From positions 558,001 to 622,000 of the forward strand of contig NZ_JANIAA010000001.1 of assembly GCF_024505145.1 (NCBI RefSeq): DNA of 64,000 bases, read 5' to 3'. The stretch is from Streptomyces rugosispiralis. Lineage in GTDB: Bacteria > Actinomycetota > Actinomycetes > Streptomycetales > Streptomycetaceae. Under the pieces are notes generated by a model that made no database searches, had not been told where the DNA came from, and saw only the letters and a program-made list of their open reading frames with translations. The translations under genes and the position numbers were made by a program. Below are positions 53,590-64,000 of the stretch, piece by piece. How positions within the stretch are numbered: position 1 is the first letter of the stretch; every line of letters begins with the position of its first letter.

Positions 53590-55146
53590 ATGAGCGACGA
53601 GGAAGGCCATCCGCGCCGGTGGGCGATCCTGGTGGCCCTGTGTGCCGCCCTGCTCGTGATCGTCATCGACAACACCGTCCTGCATGTCGCGGTGCCCGCC
53701 GTCGGCGAAGCCTTCGATGCCTCGACGGACCAGCTCCAGGCGGTGATCGACGCCTATGTCGTGGTCTTCGCCGGGCTCCTCCTCACCGCCGGGGTGCTCT
53801 CCGACCGCTACGGCAGGCGGCGCACCCTCGTCGTGGGGCTGCTGGTCTTCGGGGCGGCGTCGGCGCTGGCCGCGGCGGCCCCGTCGGTGTGGTGGCTGAT
53901 CGCGGCGCGGGCGTTCATGGGGGTGGGTGCGGCGCTGGTGATGCCCGCGACGCTCGCGGTGCTCGTCGTGGTCTTCCCCGACCGGGAGCGCCCGCGGGCC
54001 TTCGCGGTGTGGAGCGCGGTCGCCTCCGTCGGCATGGCGGCGGGACCCCTGCTCGGGGGCGCCCTGGTGGACGCGTGGAGCTGGGCGGGGGTCTTCCTGA
54101 TCAACGTACCCGTGGTGGCGGTGGCCCTGTTCGGGGTCGTACGGCTGGTGCCCGAGAGCCGGGCGCCCGACGGCCGGGGGCTGGATCCGTACGGCGCCGT
54201 CCTGGTCACCGCGGGCGTGACCGGCCTGGTGTGGGCCCTGATCGAGGCCCCGGCGCACGGATACACCGCGCCCGCGGTGGTGGCCGGGGCGGCGGTGGCG
54301 GTGCCGGCGCTGGTCGGCTTCGGCGTACGGCAGAGCCGCTCCGCGACGCCGATGGTCGATCTGCGGCTCTACCGCGACCGGCGGTTCTCCGGGGCCGGTT
54401 TCGCGGTGGCGGTGATGACGATCGCCACGGGCAGCACCCTCTTCGTACTGAGCCAGTATCTGCAACTGGTGCTCGGCCACAGCGCGTTCGGGACCGGGCT
54501 CGCCGCGGTGCCACTCGCGGCCGGGGTCGTCGCGGGCTCGGCCGTGGGCGGCCGGGCCCCGGCCAGATTCGGGGCGCGGGCCTGCGTCGTCGCCGGATTC
54601 ACCGTCACCGCGGCCGGATTCGCGGTGCTGGCCTCGCTCTCCGGGAGCGGCGGCTCCGCGGCGGTGTCCGTCGGGCTGGGGCTGGCGGGCCTCGGATCCG
54701 GTATCGCGGGGCCCTCGGCGACCAGCACGGTCCTGGGCGCGGTGCCGCCCGAGCGGGCCGGTATGGGCTCCGCGCTCAACGACACCCACCAGCAACTGGG
54801 CATCGCCCTGGGCGTGGCCGGGCTGGGCAGCCTGCTCGCCACCGTCTACCGGGGCAAGTTGCCGGACGGTCTGCCCGAGGACGCGAAGTCCTCGCTCGGC
54901 GCCACCCTGTCGTACGCCCGGGACCGCGCGGACGGCGCGGACGGCGGGGACGGCGGGGCACTGGCCGAGGCGGCCCGCTCGGCCTTCACCGACGCCCAGT
55001 CCGTCACGATGAGCGTCGGGGTGGCGGCCGCCCTGATCGGCGCGGCGGTGGCGCTGCTCGCCCTGCCGGGGCACACCACCCGGGCGGCACCCGAGCCCGT
55101 ATCCGAGGAGATGGCACAGCCGGGATCACAGCGGGACACGCAGTGA
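53590..55146 (+). CDS. DHA2-type MFS exporter (EmrB/QacA family)
   Basis: 518 residues with 14 predicted helices from ATG 53590. Family motifs are [20 protein letters not shown] (helix 1), [17 protein letters not shown] (motif A), [19 protein letters not shown] and [20 protein letters not shown] (motif C), and [20 protein letters not shown]. It is an intact counterpart to the broken exporter at 4.1-5.2 kb. TetR_C control suggests export of a toxic or self-made compound. Its 3' end overlaps the next gene tail-to-tail by 21 bases. Confidence 0.92.
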   Translation: MSDEEGHPRRWAILVALCAALLVIVIDNTVLHVAVPAVGEAFDASTDQLQAVIDAYVVVFAGLLLTAGVLSDRYGRRRTLVVGLLVFGAASALAAAAPSVWWLIAARAFMGVGAALVMPATLAVLVVVFPDRERPRAFAVWSAVASVGMAAGPLLGGALVDAWSWAGVFLINVPVVAVALFGVVRLVPESRAPDGRGLDPYGAVLVTAGVTGLVWALIEAPAHGYTAPAVVAGAAVAVPALVGFGVRQSRSATPMVDLRLYRDRRFSGAGFAVAVMTIATGSTLFVLSQYLQLVLGHSAFGTGLAAVPLAAGVVAGSAVGGRAPARFGARACVVAGFTVTAAGFAVLASLSGSGGSAAVSVGLGLAGLGSGIAGPSATSTVLGAVPPERAGMGSALNDTHQQLGIALGVAGLGSLLATVYRGKLPDGLPEDAKSSLGATLSYARDRADGADGGDGGALAEAARSAFTDAQSVTMSVGVAAALIGAAVALLALPGHTTRAAPEPVSEEMAQPGSQRDTQ

Positions 55147-56139
55147 GGACCGGCCCTTCCGCCAGCTGTCCAGGACCTCGTCGGCGAAGCGGTCCTCCAG
55201 GAACACGGTGGCATCGACGCCGAACGCCACGTCCGCGGCGAGCCCCGGTTCGCGCTTCAGCAGGCCGTCGATCACCCCGTGGCGTACGACCTGCTCGTGG
55301 ACGGCGTCGGCCTCCACGTGCTCGGTGTAGAAGAACACCGCCGCCTCGCCCGCGCCCAGCCGTCGCAGCGCCTGGGCCAGCCGGTCGGAGGCGGGCGAGG
55401 AGGTGATCTCGACGGTGGCGAAGTGGCCCACCAGGGCGCCGCGCAGCGCCCTGTGCAGCCCCAGCAGCGACATCATGTTGACCACCGCCAGCATCCGCGC
55501 CGACGTGGCATCCAGATAGTGGTCGTACGTGGGGTCCAGATCCAGGTCGGCCATGAGATCGGCGAACAGCTCCGCATGCACCCGGTCCCCGTGCCCGGCC
55601 CCGAACTCGTCGTACTCCACGGCCGCCATCGCCGCCTTGGCCCGGCCCCGCAGCCGTGGCAGGACCCACACATGCGGGTCGGCCTCCTTGAGCTGGTAGA
55701 GCGACCGATGCGCGATGTACTCACGCATCTGCCACAGCTCGCCCTGGTCCCGGAGAAAGTGCGATACGCCCGTCCCCTCGGCGGGCTCCACCAGCAGCCC
55801 GGACACGGCGGCGGCCGGGTCGTCGTGCGTGGTGGCATCCGAGCGCAGCGCGTCCAGGAAGCGCCGCTCAAGCGCCTGCCGCATCCGGAGCAGCTCCGGA
55901 TCCCACTCCCATGCGTCGTCCACACCGGAGAAGCCCTGGTAGTGGAGTTCGTAGCACATGTACAGCGCGAGCTGCAGATCGTCGCCGTACGGATCGGCCT
56001 CCCGGAGCGACCGGCCACCGGGCAGCGTCGGCCTGTTGGGCTCGCGTACGAGGGCACGGACGAGCGCGCCGGACACCTCTCCCCGCGCCGCGGGCAAGGG
56101 CGCCGGCCGGGTCGTCGTCGCGGGCCGTGTGTCGTTCAC
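55126..56139 (-). CDS. Iron-containing redox enzyme, haem-oxygenase-like diiron oxidase (HDO) family
   Basis: 337 residues from ATG 56139. The helical haem-oxygenase-like fold is indicated by metal-ligand candidates [11 protein letters not shown] (Glu and His), [20 protein letters not shown] and the last helix [17 protein letters not shown]. Family members use a labile diiron site to oxidise amino- or fatty-acid-like substrates, as in SznF and UndA. The substrate here cannot be predicted. It overlaps the exporter gene by 21 bases in antisense, a close link that may not mean co-regulation. Confidence 0.82.
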   Translation of the reverse strand: MNDTRPATTTRPAPLPAARGEVSGALVRALVREPNRPTLPGGRSLREADPYGDDLQLALYMCYELHYQGFSGVDDAWEWDPELLRMRQALERRFLDALRSDATTHDDPAAAVSGLLVEPAEGTGVSHFLRDQGELWQMREYIAHRSLYQLKEADPHVWVLPRLRGRAKAAMAAVEYDEFGAGHGDRVHAELFADLMADLDLDPTYDHYLDATSARMLAVVNMMSLLGLHRALRGALVGHFATVEITSSPASDRLAQALRRLGAGEAAVFFYTEHVEADAVHEQVVRHGVIDGLLKREPGLAADVAFGVDATVFLEDRFADEVLDSWRKGRSSLRVPL

Positions 56140-56417
56140 CGTTCCTTCCGCTCCGTCCGCCGCTGTCGTGGTGGGCCGTGGCCTCGCGGACCGGGTTCCC
56201 CTCCGGCTACGTCCTGGTCACCCCCACCTCGAGCTGACCCGTGCCGTACATCGGCCGGCACCCGAGCGTCAGCCGCATTGCACACGGCCCGACCCCAGCC
56301 GGTCGTCGAGGCCCGCCGAAGGCGAGGAGGTCGGTGCGGAACACCTCGTCCCCCAGGACCTCGACGACCTCCGGGTCGGCGGACGAGTGCCCCTCCGCCT
56401 GCGGAGGAAACCGCTGC

Positions 56418-56936
56418 TCAGCGCTCCTTGCGCGAGCGGTGGAAAAGCCACGCCGCGGGTACGAACCAGCAGCTCACAAACCAGAGCAGGGCCGCGGCCG
56501 CCAGCCAGAACGCGGTGGTGTCGGCCACGACGACACGCAGGATCAGCAGCAGCGCCGACGCCACCGTGCACAGCAACAGCACCAGCCCGGCCACGGTGAA
56601 GCGAGAGGCCCAGTCCACCGTTTCCGGCTTCACCCGGCGTCCGGTGACGATCCGGTGCAGGGAGACCGGTGCGATCAACGCGCCGGTGGCCGCCGCCCCC
56701 AGAAGTACGGTCACGACGTAGATGCCCCGGTCCACCTGGCCCAGCTCGTGGAAGCGCGGGGTGAAGGCGACCGTGAGCAGGAACGCGAACAGAATCTGCA
56801 CGCCCGTCTGCGTCACCCTCACCTCCTGCAGCAACTCGGTCCACTTGCGGTCGGCCCGCTCCTCGCGGGTCTCCACACGGCCGGACCGAGCCGCACGGCC
56901 GCCGTTCCCCGGCCCTTCGTGGTCGTCGTGCGTCAA
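56418..56936 (-). CDS. DUF6328 four-helix membrane protein
   Basis: 172 residues from TTG 56936, chosen because AAGGAGG lies five bases upstream. A soluble N-terminus ends with RKWTELLQEVRVTQTGVQIL, then four helices follow (FAFLLTVAFTPRF, YVVTVLLGAAATGALIAP, FTVAGLVLLLCTVASALLLI and FWLAAAALLWFVSCWFVPAA). The ExRVxQTGxQxLxAFLL segment is the family mark. Function is unknown. It lies downstream of the collagen-like gene on the same strand. Confidence 0.85.
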   Translation of the reverse strand: MTHDDHEGPGNGGRAARSGRVETREERADRKWTELLQEVRVTQTGVQILFAFLLTVAFTPRFHELGQVDRGIYVVTVLLGAAATGALIAPVSLHRIVTGRRVKPETVDWASRFTVAGLVLLLCTVASALLLILRVVVADTTAFWLAAAALLWFVSCWFVPAAWLFHRSRKER

Positions 56937-57035
56937 CGTGACCTCCTTAGCGTCCACCCCCGGGTTCCCAGCCGCTGGGAAAGGCACATGCCACGAAGGA
57001 GGCCGCCGGTCGCCTTCGCCCCGGCCCGCCTCGGA

Positions 57036-57389
57036 TCACCTCAGCACGGCGACCGCGAACGCGATGCAGAAGGTCACGAACAGCGCCACAAAGAGCCAAA
57101 TGACGATCGTGGGGCCCTTCGACCAGCCCTTCGTGGGGTTGTACGTCTCGCGGGGTCCCGCCTCCGAGAGGCCGCCCTCGGCCGGTGGGGTCTCGCCCGG
57201 GGGCACGCCCACACTCGGCCGAAGTCCGGGAGGTCCGGGAGGTGCGGGCGGTGCGGGCGGTCCGGGCGGTCCGGGCGGTCCGGGCGGTCCGGGGGTGGTT
57301 GCATGACTTCCGGGAGGCCCGGGACTTCCGGTTGCCCCGGGAGGCCCGGCAGGCCCGGGAGTGCGGTCGGGATGCGGGTTCTGGTCCAT
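57036..57389 (-). CDS. Collagen-like tail-anchored small membrane protein
   Basis: 117 residues from ATG 57389. Residues 10-56 are Gly-X-Y repeats rich in Pro ([16 protein letters not shown], then [20 protein letters not shown]), encoded partly by 9-bp tandem repeats at about 57231-57297. A short conserved-looking segment ([13 protein letters not shown]) leads into one C-terminal helix ([23 protein letters not shown]). The topology would put the collagen-like part in the cytoplasm if it is tail-anchored. Function unknown. It lies between the ClpC-like gene and DUF6328 on one strand. Confidence 0.72.
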   Translation of the reverse strand: MDQNPHPDRTPGPAGPPGATGSPGPPGSHATTPGPPGPPGPPGPPAPPAPPGPPGLRPSVGVPPGETPPAEGGLSEAGPRETYNPTKGWSKGPTIVIWLFVALFVTFCIAFAVAVLR

Positions 57390-57533
57390 GTCCGATGCGC
57401 TCCTTTCCGCCTGCGGCGCGCCGGCTCCCCCGGTCCGCCACCCCGTTCGAGGCGCCGTCCCCGGTGGACTCTTCCCACCATACGGCGGAAGAGAGACCGG
57501 GCACGGCCCGGCGTTCGCGGCACACCGTGAGCG

Positions 57534-60086
<2,553 letters not shown>

Positions 60087-60373
60087 GGCCTTCCGTTCCG
60101 CGGTCCCGGCCAGGTGTCCGGACCGGGCCCGCTCTGTTGACAGGCTTGATCCTTTCCGGGCGCGGGTGCCCGAGAGGCGCCCGTATTACACCTGCGGTCG
60201 CCGGGGCGCGGACGACCACGACACATGAAGTCACCACTCGGCGACACACCGTCACCAACAGCTCGCGGTGCGACGTCCGCCGTCTTGCGAGAGCCTGGGG
60301 GCAGGGAGCGTGCCCGGCAGTCGCGCCGCACATCCGGGGTGACACCTGCACCTAGCGAGGAAGGCGGGCCGTG

Positions 60374-60943
60374 ATGAGCGCTTCGGATACCCACGCCATG
60401 AGGCGGGGCCAGGGCGAGATGGCCCCGCCCTCGGCGATCAAGCTGAACATCAACGATCAGGTGCGGCAGCTCGAGGTGGATCCGCGGACCTCGCTGCTCG
60501 ACGCGCTGCGTGAACATCTGCGCCTGAGCGGGACCAAGAAGGGGTGCGATCACGGGCAGTGCGGCGCCTGTACGGTGCTGATCAACGGCCGACGCGTCCT
60601 GTCCTGCCTGACCCTCGCCGTGATGCACGAGGACGACGAGATCATGACGATCGAGGGCCTGGGCGATCCCGACCATATGCACCCCATGCAACGGGCCTTC
60701 GTCGAGTGCGACGGCTTCCAATGTGGCTACTGCACCCCCGGCCAGATCTGTTCGGCCGTCGGCATGCTCGCCGAGGTGAAGGCGGGCTGGCCCAGCCATG
60801 TCACCACCGATGTGTCCTCGCCGCGGGTCGCGTTGACCGATGACGAGATCCGCGAGCGGATGAGCGGCAACATCTGCCGGTGCGCCGCCTATCCGAACAT
60901 CGTCGCGGCCATCCGCGGCAGCGCGGAGGGAGGCGCCATATGA
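60374..60943 (+). CDS. paoA: Aldehyde oxidoreductase 2Fe-2S subunit (PaoA/YagT-like)
   Basis: 189 residues from ATG 60374, with GAGGAAGG nine bases upstream. It has two 2Fe-2S clusters: a plant-ferredoxin type ([20 protein letters not shown], with a later Cys in [10 protein letters not shown]) and the helical one ([14 protein letters not shown] and [12 protein letters not shown]). It passes electrons between the molybdenum subunit and the FAD subunit. The E. coli protein has a Tat signal; here the N-terminus ([20 protein letters not shown]) has none, so the complex is probably cytoplasmic. It overlaps paoB by 4 bases. Confidence 0.92.
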   Translation: MSASDTHAMRRGQGEMAPPSAIKLNINDQVRQLEVDPRTSLLDALREHLRLSGTKKGCDHGQCGACTVLINGRRVLSCLTLAVMHEDDEIMTIEGLGDPDHMHPMQRAFVECDGFQCGYCTPGQICSAVGMLAEVKAGWPSHVTTDVSSPRVALTDDEIRERMSGNICRCAAYPNIVAAIRGSAEGGAI

Positions 60944-61923
60944 AGTCCTTCACCTATGAGCGGGCGACGGACACCCGGGCCGCCGTCGCCGCGGTGACCC
61001 GGCCGGGCGCGAAGTTCATCAGCGGCGGCACCAATCTGCTCGACCTGATGAAGCTCGACATCGAATACCCCAGCCATCTGGTGGACATCAGCCGGCTTCC
61101 GCTGCGGGACATCGAGGAGCTGCCGGACGGTGGACTGCGCATCGGCGCCCAGGCGCGCAACTCCGATGTGGCGGCCGACCGCCGCGTGCGCACCCGCTAT
61201 CCGGTGCTGTCGGAGGCGCTGGTGTCGGGCGCCTCGGGCCAGCTGCGCAACAAGGCCTCCACCGGGGGAAATCTGGTGCAGCGCACGCGCTGTCCGTACT
61301 TCTACGACACGGCCGCGGACTGCAACAAGCGCGACCCCGGATCGGGTTGCGCGGCGATCGGCGGATTCAACCGGATCCACGCGATCCTCGGCGCGAGCGA
61401 GTCCTGCATCGCCACCCACCCCTCGGACATGGCCGTCGCGATGACCGCGCTCGACGCGGAGGTCGAGCTGCTGAGGGCCGATGGGTCGGCGCGCCGCGTC
61501 GCCATCACGGACTTCTACCGGCTGCCGGGCGACACCCCGCACATCGAGAACGTGCTGGGTGGCGACGAGATGATCACGGGCGTGCTCCTGCCCCCGCCCC
61601 TGCCGGGCCGGCAGATCTACCGCAAGGTGCGGGACCGGGCGTCGTACGAGTTCGCGCTGGTCTCGGTGGCGGCCGTCGTCTCGGTCGTCCAGGGAACGAT
61701 CCGGGAGGCGCGGGTGGCGTTCGGCGGTGTGGCGCACAAGCCGTGGCGGTCCGTCGAGGCGGAGGACGCGCTGACCGACCGTCCGGCCAGGATGGACACC
61801 TATCGGGCCGCCGCAGAGGCGGCGCTGCGCGGCGCGGTCGGGCGGGGGGACAACGACTTCAAGATCGAGCTGGCCAAGCGCGCCCTGTGCCGCACGCTGG
61901 CGCAAGCGGCCGGGGCGAGCTGA
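60940..61923 (+). CDS. paoB: Aldehyde oxidoreductase FAD subunit (PaoB/YagS-like)
   Basis: 327 residues. The FAD-binding CODH_M-type domain has [20 protein letters not shown] and [21 protein letters not shown] Cys-rich insertion ([20 protein letters not shown], then C and a further C in ASESC) matches the extra 4Fe-4S cluster of PaoB. It transfers electrons to the external acceptor. The stop is at 61921-61923; a palindromic insertion element begins two bases later and separates it from paoC. Confidence 0.92.
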   Translation: MKSFTYERATDTRAAVAAVTRPGAKFISGGTNLLDLMKLDIEYPSHLVDISRLPLRDIEELPDGGLRIGAQARNSDVAADRRVRTRYPVLSEALVSGASGQLRNKASTGGNLVQRTRCPYFYDTAADCNKRDPGSGCAAIGGFNRIHAILGASESCIATHPSDMAVAMTALDAEVELLRADGSARRVAITDFYRLPGDTPHIENVLGGDEMITGVLLPPPLPGRQIYRKVRDRASYEFALVSVAAVVSVVQGTIREARVAFGGVAHKPWRSVEAEDALTDRPARMDTYRAAAEAALRGAVGRGDNDFKIELAKRALCRTLAQAAGAS

Positions 61924-61924
61924 G

Positions 61925-62037
61925 AGCCTGTGTCATATCCCCGGTCGGATCAGCGTGCGGCGTCAGGGGCACCTCCCAGCGGTAGCTGGGGGCGCGTGCC
62001 AGACGCCGCACGCCCGGCCGGGAATATGACACAGGCT
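61925..62037. mobile_element. 113-bp palindromic MITE-like element with 5-bp target duplication
   Basis: Terminal inverted repeats AGCCTGTGTCATAT (61925-61938) and their complement (62024-62037) are perfect. Inner arms GCGTGCGGCGTC (61953-61964) and 62002-62013 also pair, and CCCAGC-GGTA-GCTGGG (61975-61990) closes the centre. CTGAG directly flanks both ends (61920-61924, 62038-62042), consistent with a target-site duplication. The element holds no gene. Removing it with one CTGAG copy leaves a normal gene junction: TGA, then GGAGGCGAG, then the paoC ATG. Confidence 0.8.
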
Positions 62038-62050
62038 CTGAGGAGGCGAG

Positions 62051-64000
62051 ATGATCGGGCAAGCTGTGAACCGTGTCGACGGCCCGCTGAAGGCCACCGG
62101 CCGGGCCACCTACGCCTACGAGCACTGGGAGGCCGGTCAGCCGCTCTACGGCTTCATCGTCGGCGCGACGATCGGCAAGGGCCGCATCACCCGGATCGAC
62201 ACCGGGGACGCGGAAGGCGCGCCCGGTGTCCAGCTGGTGATGACCTACCTCAACGCCCCGGCGCAAGGCCCCCGCGACGAGTCCATTCCCTTCGAATACT
62301 GGCGCGCCCAGCCGATGTTGACCGGCCCGGACATCCACTTCTACGGCGAGCCGGTGGCGCTGGTCGTCGCCGAGACGTTCGAGCAGGCCCGGGACGCGGC
62401 CGACCTGGTCGAGGTCGAATACCGCGCCGGGCGGGGCCGTTTCGACTTCGGCGAGTTCGAGGACGACACCTACATCCCGAAGACGGTCAACGCCGGTCTC
62501 CCCACCGACACCGCGGTCGGCGACTTCGACGCCGGGTTCGCCGGTGCGGAGGTCAAGGTCGACCAGCAGTACACGACGCCGTACGAGTTCTCGCTGCCGA
62601 TCGAACCGAACGCGTCCATGGTGGCACCGCGCGGCGAGGACCTGGTCGTCTACGCCAGCTGCCAGATCACCGACGCGGCGCGGGACTCGGTCGCCGGCAC
62701 GCTGATGATGGACCCGGAGCGGGTGCACATCGTCACCCCCTTCGTCGGCGGCGGCTTCGGCTCCAAGCTGGGCATCCATTCCGAGACGATCCTGGCGGCG
62801 CTCGCCGCCCGCGCTCTGGGCCGGCCGGTCAAGGTCACGCTGACCCGGCAGCAGGTCTTCCAGCTCGTGGGCATGCGCCCCACGTCGAACCAGCGGGTCC
62901 GGCTGGGCGCGGGGCGCGATGGACGGCTGGCCGCGATCGCCCACGACGTCACCATGCACACCAATCCCGACGTCGAGTACGCCGAGCAGACCGCCGCCAC
63001 CGTCCGCAGCCTGTACGCGGCGCCCCACCGGCTGACCAGCCACCGGCTGACGGCGCTCGACCTGCCGCGCGGGACGGACGTCCGCGCGCCGGGCGAGGCG
63101 CCGGGCATGCTCTCGGTCGAGTCGGCGATGGACGAGCTGGCCGACGCGCTCGGGATGGACCCGGTCGAACTGCGGATCCGCAACGAGCCCACCGTCGATC
63201 CCGAGCGGAACGTGCCGTACAGCGACCGGCACCTGGTGGAGTGCCTGCGCGAAGGTGCGCGCCGGTTCGGCTGGCAGAACCGCCCGGCCCCGCCCGCGAG
63301 CGTGCGCGAGGGACGGTGGCTGATCGGCTACGGCATGTCGGCCGCCATCCGGGGACACTTCCAGGGGCCGACGACCGTGCGGGTGCGGTTGGAGCCGGAC
63401 GGCACCGCCGTCATCCAGACCGACATGACCGACATCGGCACGGGCACGTACACCATCCTGACCCAGGTCGGGGCCGAGGGACTCGGACTCCCGCTGGAAC
63501 GGGTGCGGATCGACCTCGGGCGCTCCGATCACCCCTCCAGCTGGGGGTCCGGCGGCTCGTGGGGTGCCACCAATTCGTCCACCGCGGCGCACCGGGCGTG
63601 CGCGGCCCTGCGCACGAAGCTGCTGGACGCGGCCTGCGGCGACACACGCTCCCCGCTGCACGGCCTGGACCCGGCGGCGGCCGTGTTCTCCGACGGCGAC
63701 GTGGCCATCGGCGGCGCGTCCGAGGCACTGCGCGAGATCGTCGCGCGCCACCACCCCGACGGTGTGGAGGCGGAGGGCAAGACCCGCTTCATGGGCGACG
63801 ATCCGAACTACTCGGACTACTCGATCAACACCTACGGGGCCCATTTCGCCGAAGTGGGCGTCGACGCGGACACCGCCGAGGTCCGCCTGCGGCGGATGCT
63901 CAGCGTGTTCTCGGTGGGCCGCGTGTTCAACCCGAAGACGGCCCGTTCGCAGCTGATCGGCGGCATGATCTGGGGCGTCGGCGCGGCCCTCGAGGAAGAG
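62051..64000 (+). CDS. paoC: Aldehyde oxidoreductase molybdenum subunit (PaoC/YagR-like), partial
   Basis: 650 residues are visible from ATG 62051 (GAGGAGGCGAG upstream); the normal length is about 730, so the end, with the catalytic Glu, lies outside the window. It shows the xanthine dehydrogenase-family pattern: GQAVNRVDGPLKATGRATYA, IHFYGEPVALVVAETFEQARD, FVGGGFGSKLGIHSE (molybdopterin), RAPGEAPGMLSVESAMDELA and DMTDIGTGTYTILTQVGAEG. The complex oxidises aromatic aldehydes to acids. The cofactor is expected to be molybdopterin cytosine dinucleotide. Confidence 0.92.
   Translation, partial: MIGQAVNRVDGPLKATGRATYAYEHWEAGQPLYGFIVGATIGKGRITRIDTGDAEGAPGVQLVMTYLNAPAQGPRDESIPFEYWRAQPMLTGPDIHFYGEPVALVVAETFEQARDAADLVEVEYRAGRGRFDFGEFEDDTYIPKTVNAGLPTDTAVGDFDAGFAGAEVKVDQQYTTPYEFSLPIEPNASMVAPRGEDLVVYASCQITDAARDSVAGTLMMDPERVHIVTPFVGGGFGSKLGIHSETILAALAARALGRPVKVTLTRQQVFQLVGMRPTSNQRVRLGAGRDGRLAAIAHDVTMHTNPDVEYAEQTAATVRSLYAAPHRLTSHRLTALDLPRGTDVRAPGEAPGMLSVESAMDELADALGMDPVELRIRNEPTVDPERNVPYSDRHLVECLREGARRFGWQNRPAPPASVREGRWLIGYGMSAAIRGHFQGPTTVRVRLEPDGTAVIQTDMTDIGTGTYTILTQVGAEGLGLPLERVRIDLGRSDHPSSWGSGGSWGATNSSTAAHRACAALRTKLLDAACGDTRSPLHGLDPAAAVFSDGDVAIGGASEALREIVARHHPDGVEAEGKTRFMGDDPNYSDYSINTYGAHFAEVGVDADTAEVRLRRMLSVFSVGRVFNPKTARSQLIGGMIWGVGAALEEE

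Noticed and set aside
60087..60373. Search for HAIR (CTTGAGT-N7-ACTCAAG) or CIRCE heat-shock elements before the ClpC-like gene
   Set aside because: Only single CTTGA-like half matches such as GGCTTGATCC are present, not a paired element.
61859..63844. A 661-residue minus-strand open frame
   Set aside because: Antisense shadow of paoC. No family resemblance.

Overview
The window is typical Streptomyces chromosome: GC well above 70%, third-position G/C in all genes, many GTG/TTG starts with strong purine-rich ribosome sites, short operons with 4-bp ATGA overlaps, many TetR/MarR/LysR/LacI/GntR/WYL regulators, a SapA-like secreted protein, and rare TTA codons in two genes (1-1010 and 6993-7514). 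The content is accessory metabolism, regulation and efflux rather than core housekeeping, as expected of a chromosome arm. No rRNA, tRNA or CRISPR array was seen.

Layout. 1-5.2 kb: a nucleoside phosphorylase-superfamily protein running off the left edge, an HSL-type esterase, a methyltransferase, and a MarR/MFS pair whose transporter has lost its middle. 5.5-9.9 kb: HxlR with an imine reductase, YceI, a small lipoprotein, a SapA-like protein, and an FBP zinc-finger gene divergent from TetR across a perfect operator. 9.9-18.5 kb: SGNH hydrolase, a phosphatase/fructosamine-kinase pair, an APH-type kinase, a dehydrogenase remnant, LysR beside a divergent EPSP synthase-like gene, and MarR divergent from a UlaG-like hydrolase.

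18.8-25.9 kb: a complete four-carbon acid-sugar operon (ltnD-otnK-otnC-transporter-otnI-denD-GntR) that should convert L-threonate and D-erythronate to dihydroxyacetone phosphate. 25.9-31.2 kb: WYL regulator with a tandem-repeat tail, DinB, aldo/keto reductase, AlkZ-like protein, acyltransferase. 31.3-34.5 kb: MBL hydrolase, AtzG-like subunit, amidase and TetR, tied together by three copies of one 13-bp operator. 34.5-41.2 kb: PLP enzyme, AI-2E-type permease, NsrR and flavohaemoglobin with matching NsrR sites, and two methyltransferases.

41.3-51.6 kb is a zone of gene decay: a shredded beta-helix protein, a frameshifted aldo/keto reductase, an RraA remnant, a 5'-truncated aminotransferase, and an inositol-type operon (LacI, TIM-barrel isomerase, IolT-like porter, IolG-like dehydrogenase, IolH) in which the porter and the dehydrogenase carry internal deletions. 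51.7-57.4 kb: TetR/acyl-CoA-dehydrogenase-like pair divergent from an exporter that overlaps a haem-oxygenase-like diiron enzyme, then two small membrane proteins, one collagen-like. 57.5-64 kb: a ClpC-like unfoldase, then a paoABC-type molybdenum aldehyde oxidoreductase operon with a 113-bp palindromic insertion element between its second and third genes. The third gene runs off the right edge.
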